Below, in pieces: positions 33,141 through 35,820 of a stretch of DNA of 35,820 bases (position 1 is its first letter; every line of letters starts with the position of its first letter). Below the pieces are notes generated by a model. That model searched no databases. It was not told where the DNA came from and saw nothing but the letters and a program-made list of their open reading frames with translations. The stretch is from Bacillus sp. P14.5 (lineage in GTDB: Bacteria > Bacillota > Bacilli > Bacillales > Bacillaceae_B): contig NZ_NIJF01000019.1 of assembly GCF_003316765.1 (NCBI RefSeq), positions 1 to 35,820 on the forward strand. The letters are read 5' to 3'. A program made the position numbers and the translations under genes.

Positions 33141-34340
33141 TTACCATTCTTCTGTTACACGCAGCACTGCCGAAACGAGAGAGGTTCCAGAGAAACTTCC
33201 TATCACTAAAGAAACGCTCTGATCATCTGGCAGCTCAAAATCCAATAAATTTGCTTTTGCCAGATCTCTGTTCGCTCCCGGGGCACCTGAAGCAACCCCT
33301 TGAAAAACGACTTCTCCTCCGGTAATAATGGTAGCTGTATTGTTAACAAGCAAAGCCGTTTCGTTATTAGGAATATTTGTAGTTATAGTAGGGAATGCTG
33401 AGTAACCTGTATTTAAAGTTCCCCCCACAACTAGTTGGAAAAATATATCATTCGCTGTAACAATGTCTAATCCCTCCAATGTCACACTTACCGAATTTGG
33501 CCTCGCTGAACCTGCCGGAAATTCAGTCTTTCTTTGAAAGGATATAACCGGCAGGCCAGCAGTCCCTACTGTAGCACTCCGCCTTTCCGAAGTAATTCTA
33601 AATTCAGGATTAAACTTGCCGAGAATACTATACTGTCGTCCTCCTACAAATAGATTTCGGGTATCCGCAGTAGCACCATTATTTTCAATCTGTGCCCTCA
33701 GCGGTAAGTTAGGGTCAGTAAAACTTGTTTCCCCTGCAGGACGATACCGGTGGACGGTCACCGTCTCCTGTGCCAGTGTTACTGGATTTTGCACAACCAC
33801 ATTAAATTCAATAACGCCGTAACCATACCACGTGAAATTGATTTGGAAGATGTTACCTATAGCTAAGTTTAAAGTTATCCCGCTCGGTCCTGTACCATTC
33901 AATGGGTCTACGTTCCAAGAAGTTTGTGGAATAATTGTATCTGCTCCCGCTCTTCTTATTGCAACGAATATTCCATTAGCTGTACTTTGGCCAAAGAAGG
34001 CCCCATTCTCGTCGTCTACTAATCCCCAACGGAATACTTGATCATTAGTAGGAGCAAGTGGTATTCGTACCCCTATACCTGCTTGCCCCGCATATCCCGG
34101 CATATATCTGCCTCTTTCCACACTATCCAGCGTGGCACTATCTGAAGCTCCAGGGGTTGTCGTAATCTGATATTCTATTGTTGTATTAGTTACTGTACCA
34201 GAGCCTGTTGTTTCAACTAAATCTCTTAAATTTGACAGCCCATACACAGAAGTTAATTCAACTACAGGAGTTCTATTAGAAACCATAAGTTCGTTAAATT
34301 GAGAACTAACATTAGGTCCGACATTATTAATTGAAACCAT
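33141..34340 (-). CDS. Stalkless paralogue of the collagen-like protein head
   Basis: 399 residues; ATG with AAAGGAGGG six bases upstream. It starts [18 protein letters not shown] and aligns along its whole length with the C-terminal part of the next gene (roughly four in five residues identical by eye) but has no Gly-X-Y stalk. Beta-rich, no Cys, no signal peptide. Marked stretches: [54 protein letters not shown] and the end VLRVTEEW. The fold is not one I can name; the W-x3-PL-x-GTGPSG motif recalls structural or fibre proteins of phages and large viruses, from memory only. It lies 33 bases after its paralogue and is probably co-transcribed. Confidence 0.8.
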   Translation of the reverse strand: MVSINNVGPNVSSQFNELMVSNRTPVVELTSVYGLSNLRDLVETTGSGTVTNTTIEYQITTTPGASDSATLDSVERGRYMPGYAGQAGIGVRIPLAPTNDQVFRWGLVDDENGAFFGQSTANGIFVAIRRAGADTIIPQTSWNVDPLNGTGPSGITLNLAIGNIFQINFTWYGYGVIEFNVVVQNPVTLAQETVTVHRYRPAGETSFTDPNLPLRAQIENNGATADTRNLFVGGRQYSILGKFNPEFRITSERRSATVGTAGLPVISFQRKTEFPAGSARPNSVSVTLEGLDIVTANDIFFQLVVGGTLNTGYSAFPTITTNIPNNETALLVNNTATIITGGEVVFQGVASGAPGANRDLAKANLLDFELPDDQSVSLVIGSFSGTSLVSAVLRVTEEW

Positions 34341-34373
34341 AAAAACCCTCCTTTCTTAAAAAATTACTTTTAT

Positions 34374-35820
34374 TTACCATTCTTCATTCACTCTGAAAAC
34401 TGCTGATACACTTGAGGATCCGGCAAATGTCCCAATTACTAATGAAACCGGCTCTTCATCTGGAAGTTGAAAGCTTAATAGACTCGCTGTCGCTAACTGT
34501 CTATTAGATCCTTGGGCTCCTGCTGCAACTCCCTGGTACACCACTTGCCCCCCTGCAATGGTGGTGGCCGTATTATTCACAAGCAAAGAAGTTTCATTAT
34601 TAGGAATACTCGTGACTGCAGTTGGGAAGGTTGTAAAGGCTCCATTTAAGGTTCCCCCTACAACTACTTGGAAATAAATATCATTATCTGTAACAATATC
34701 TACTCCCTCTAACGTTACACTTACAGAATTCGGTCTCGCTGATCCTGCCGGAAACTCTGGCTTTCTCTGAAAGGACATAACCGGCAGACCTGCAGTCCCA
34801 ACCGTTACAGTACGCCTATCTGAAGTAATTCTAAATTCAGGATTGAATTTACCCAGGATACTATACTGCCGTCCTCCAACAAATAGTTCTCGAGCATCCG
34901 CAGTAGCACCATTATTTTCTATCTGTCCCCGCAGAGGCAAATTGGGATCTGTAAAACTTGTTTGACCAGACGGACGGAATCGGTGGACGGTTACAACCTC
35001 CTGGGCCAGAGTCGTTTGATTTTGCACAACCACGTTAAATTCAATGACTCCATAACCATACCAAGTAAAGGTAATTTGGAAGATGTTTCCTATAGATAAG
35101 TCTAAGGTTAATCCACTTGGCCCTGTACCATCCAATGGGTCGACATTCCAAGACGTTTGAGGAATGATTGTATCTACTTCTGCTCTTCTTATGGCAACGA
35201 ATATCCCGTCAGCTGCACTTTGGCCAAAGAAGGCTCCGTTTTCGTCATCAAACAGCCCCCACCGGAATACTTGGTCATTGGTCGGTGCCAATGGGATTCG
35301 GACTCCTATACCGGCCTGACCCGCATACCCAGGCATATATCTTCCTCTTTCCACACTATCCAGCGTGGCACTATCTCCAGCTCCAGTGGTGGTCGTTAGT
35401 TGGTATTCTACTGTAGTGTTAGTTACCGTTCCAGAGCCTGTTGTTTCTACTAAATCCCTCAAAACGGACAAACCATACACAGAGGTTAATTCCAGCACTG
35501 GTGTCCTTTCAGCAGTATTCAACTCATTAAACTGGGAGCTCACATCAGGACCAATATTCTCAATTGTAATTTCTTGGCTAACTGGACCTGTTGGACCTGT
35601 TGGACCTTGCAGACCCATGGCTCCCGTTGGACCTGTTGGACCTTGCAAGCCTGTGGCTCCTGTTGGACCCGTTGGACCAGTTGGACCTTGCAAGCCTGTG
35701 GCTCCCGTTGGACCTGTTAGGCCTTGCAGACCCGTTGCTCCGGGTGCTCCCGTTGGACCTTGCAAACCTGTTGCTCCCGTTGGACCTGTTGGGCCTTGCA
35801 GACCTGTTGCTCCGGTTACT
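34374..35820 (-). CDS. Collagen-like (BclA-type) spore surface protein, N-terminus outside the window
   Basis: Partial: the frame is open to the right edge. Visible part: about 80 residues of uninterrupted Gly-X-Y, mainly GPT, GAT and GLQ triplets, ending in [17 protein letters not shown], then a head of about 400 residues ending [11 protein letters not shown]-rich collagen with an exposed head is the plan of BclA exosporium filaments, but this head is about three times longer than the TNF-like BclA head and differs in sequence. The real start, and any BclA-type anchoring leader, lie beyond 35820. The head is duplicated as a separate gene just downstream. The Gly-X-Y DNA is itself repetitive and prone to length change. 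Confidence 0.85.
   Translation of the reverse strand, partial: VTGATGLQGPTGPTGATGLQGPTGAPGATGLQGLTGPTGATGLQGPTGPTGPTGATGLQGPTGPTGAMGLQGPTGPTGPVSQEITIENIGPDVSSQFNELNTAERTPVLELTSVYGLSVLRDLVETTGSGTVTNTTVEYQLTTTTGAGDSATLDSVERGRYMPGYAGQAGIGVRIPLAPTNDQVFRWGLFDDENGAFFGQSAADGIFVAIRRAEVDTIIPQTSWNVDPLDGTGPSGLTLDLSIGNIFQITFTWYGYGVIEFNVVVQNQTTLAQEVVTVHRFRPSGQTSFTDPNLPLRGQIENNGATADARELFVGGRQYSILGKFNPEFRITSDRRTVTVGTAGLPVMSFQRKPEFPAGSARPNSVSVTLEGVDIVTDNDIYFQVVVGGTLNGAFTTFPTAVTSIPNNETSLLVNNTATTIAGGQVVYQGVAAGAQGSNRQLATASLLSFQLPDEEPVSLVIGTFAGSSSVSAVFRVNEEW

Overview
The window looks like chromosomal DNA from a spore-forming member of the Bacillaceae. Three things support this: moderate G+C with strong AGGAGG-type ribosome sites and several TTG starts, a full set of spore genes (a germinant receptor, CotJB/CotJC, BclA-like collagen proteins), and a gene order yeaC-yeaD-yebA-guaA-pbuG that I know from Bacillus subtilis. 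I cannot name the species from sequence alone.

Left part (1-11.7 kb, almost all minus strand). The left edge carries tandem promoters and leader of an rRNA operon whose 16S gene lies just outside the window. Next come the glucose PTS permease gene ptsG with its RAT antiterminator/terminator and the antiterminator gene glcT. Then come pbuG and guaA, each with its own sigma-A promoter, guanine-type purine riboswitch and intrinsic terminator, so purine uptake and GMP synthesis answer to the same ligand. A tightly packed yeaC (MoxR ATPase)-yeaD (DUF58)-yebA (transglutaminase-like membrane protein) operon follows.

Middle part (11.8-19.9 kb) is accessory in character. It holds a NERD-domain/zinc-ribbon protein, the NAD pair nadE and pncB, a tandem pair of unknown membrane proteins (one broken by an in-frame stop), a small membrane protein and a frameshifted luciferase-like monooxygenase. 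Three intergenic gaps here carry tandem arrays of inverted repeats. The three arrays have different sequences but the same 52-53 bp period (about five helical turns). This shared architecture is the most unusual signal in the window.

Right part (19.9-35.8 kb). A germinant-receptor operon in the order B-A-C runs rightward and meets, at a 51-bp near-perfect palindrome, a leftward five-gene operon: a beta-propeller lipoprotein, a response regulator, a histidine kinase, a His-rich YtkA-type lipoprotein (apparently frameshifted) and a PepSY membrane protein. This set suggests a signal-controlled cell-surface metal or redox function. Then come a Cys-rich protein of unknown function, an unlisted 51-residue small gene, cotJB-cotJC without cotJA, and an alpha/beta hydrolase. 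At the right edge is a leftward cluster of surface or exosporium proteins: a collagen-like (Gly-X-Thr) protein cut by the window edge, a stalkless paralogue of its large C-terminal head, and a small protein.

Three probable single-base losses, all in A/T homopolymers, break two otherwise normal genes. They may be sequencing errors and should be checked before those genes are called pseudogenes.
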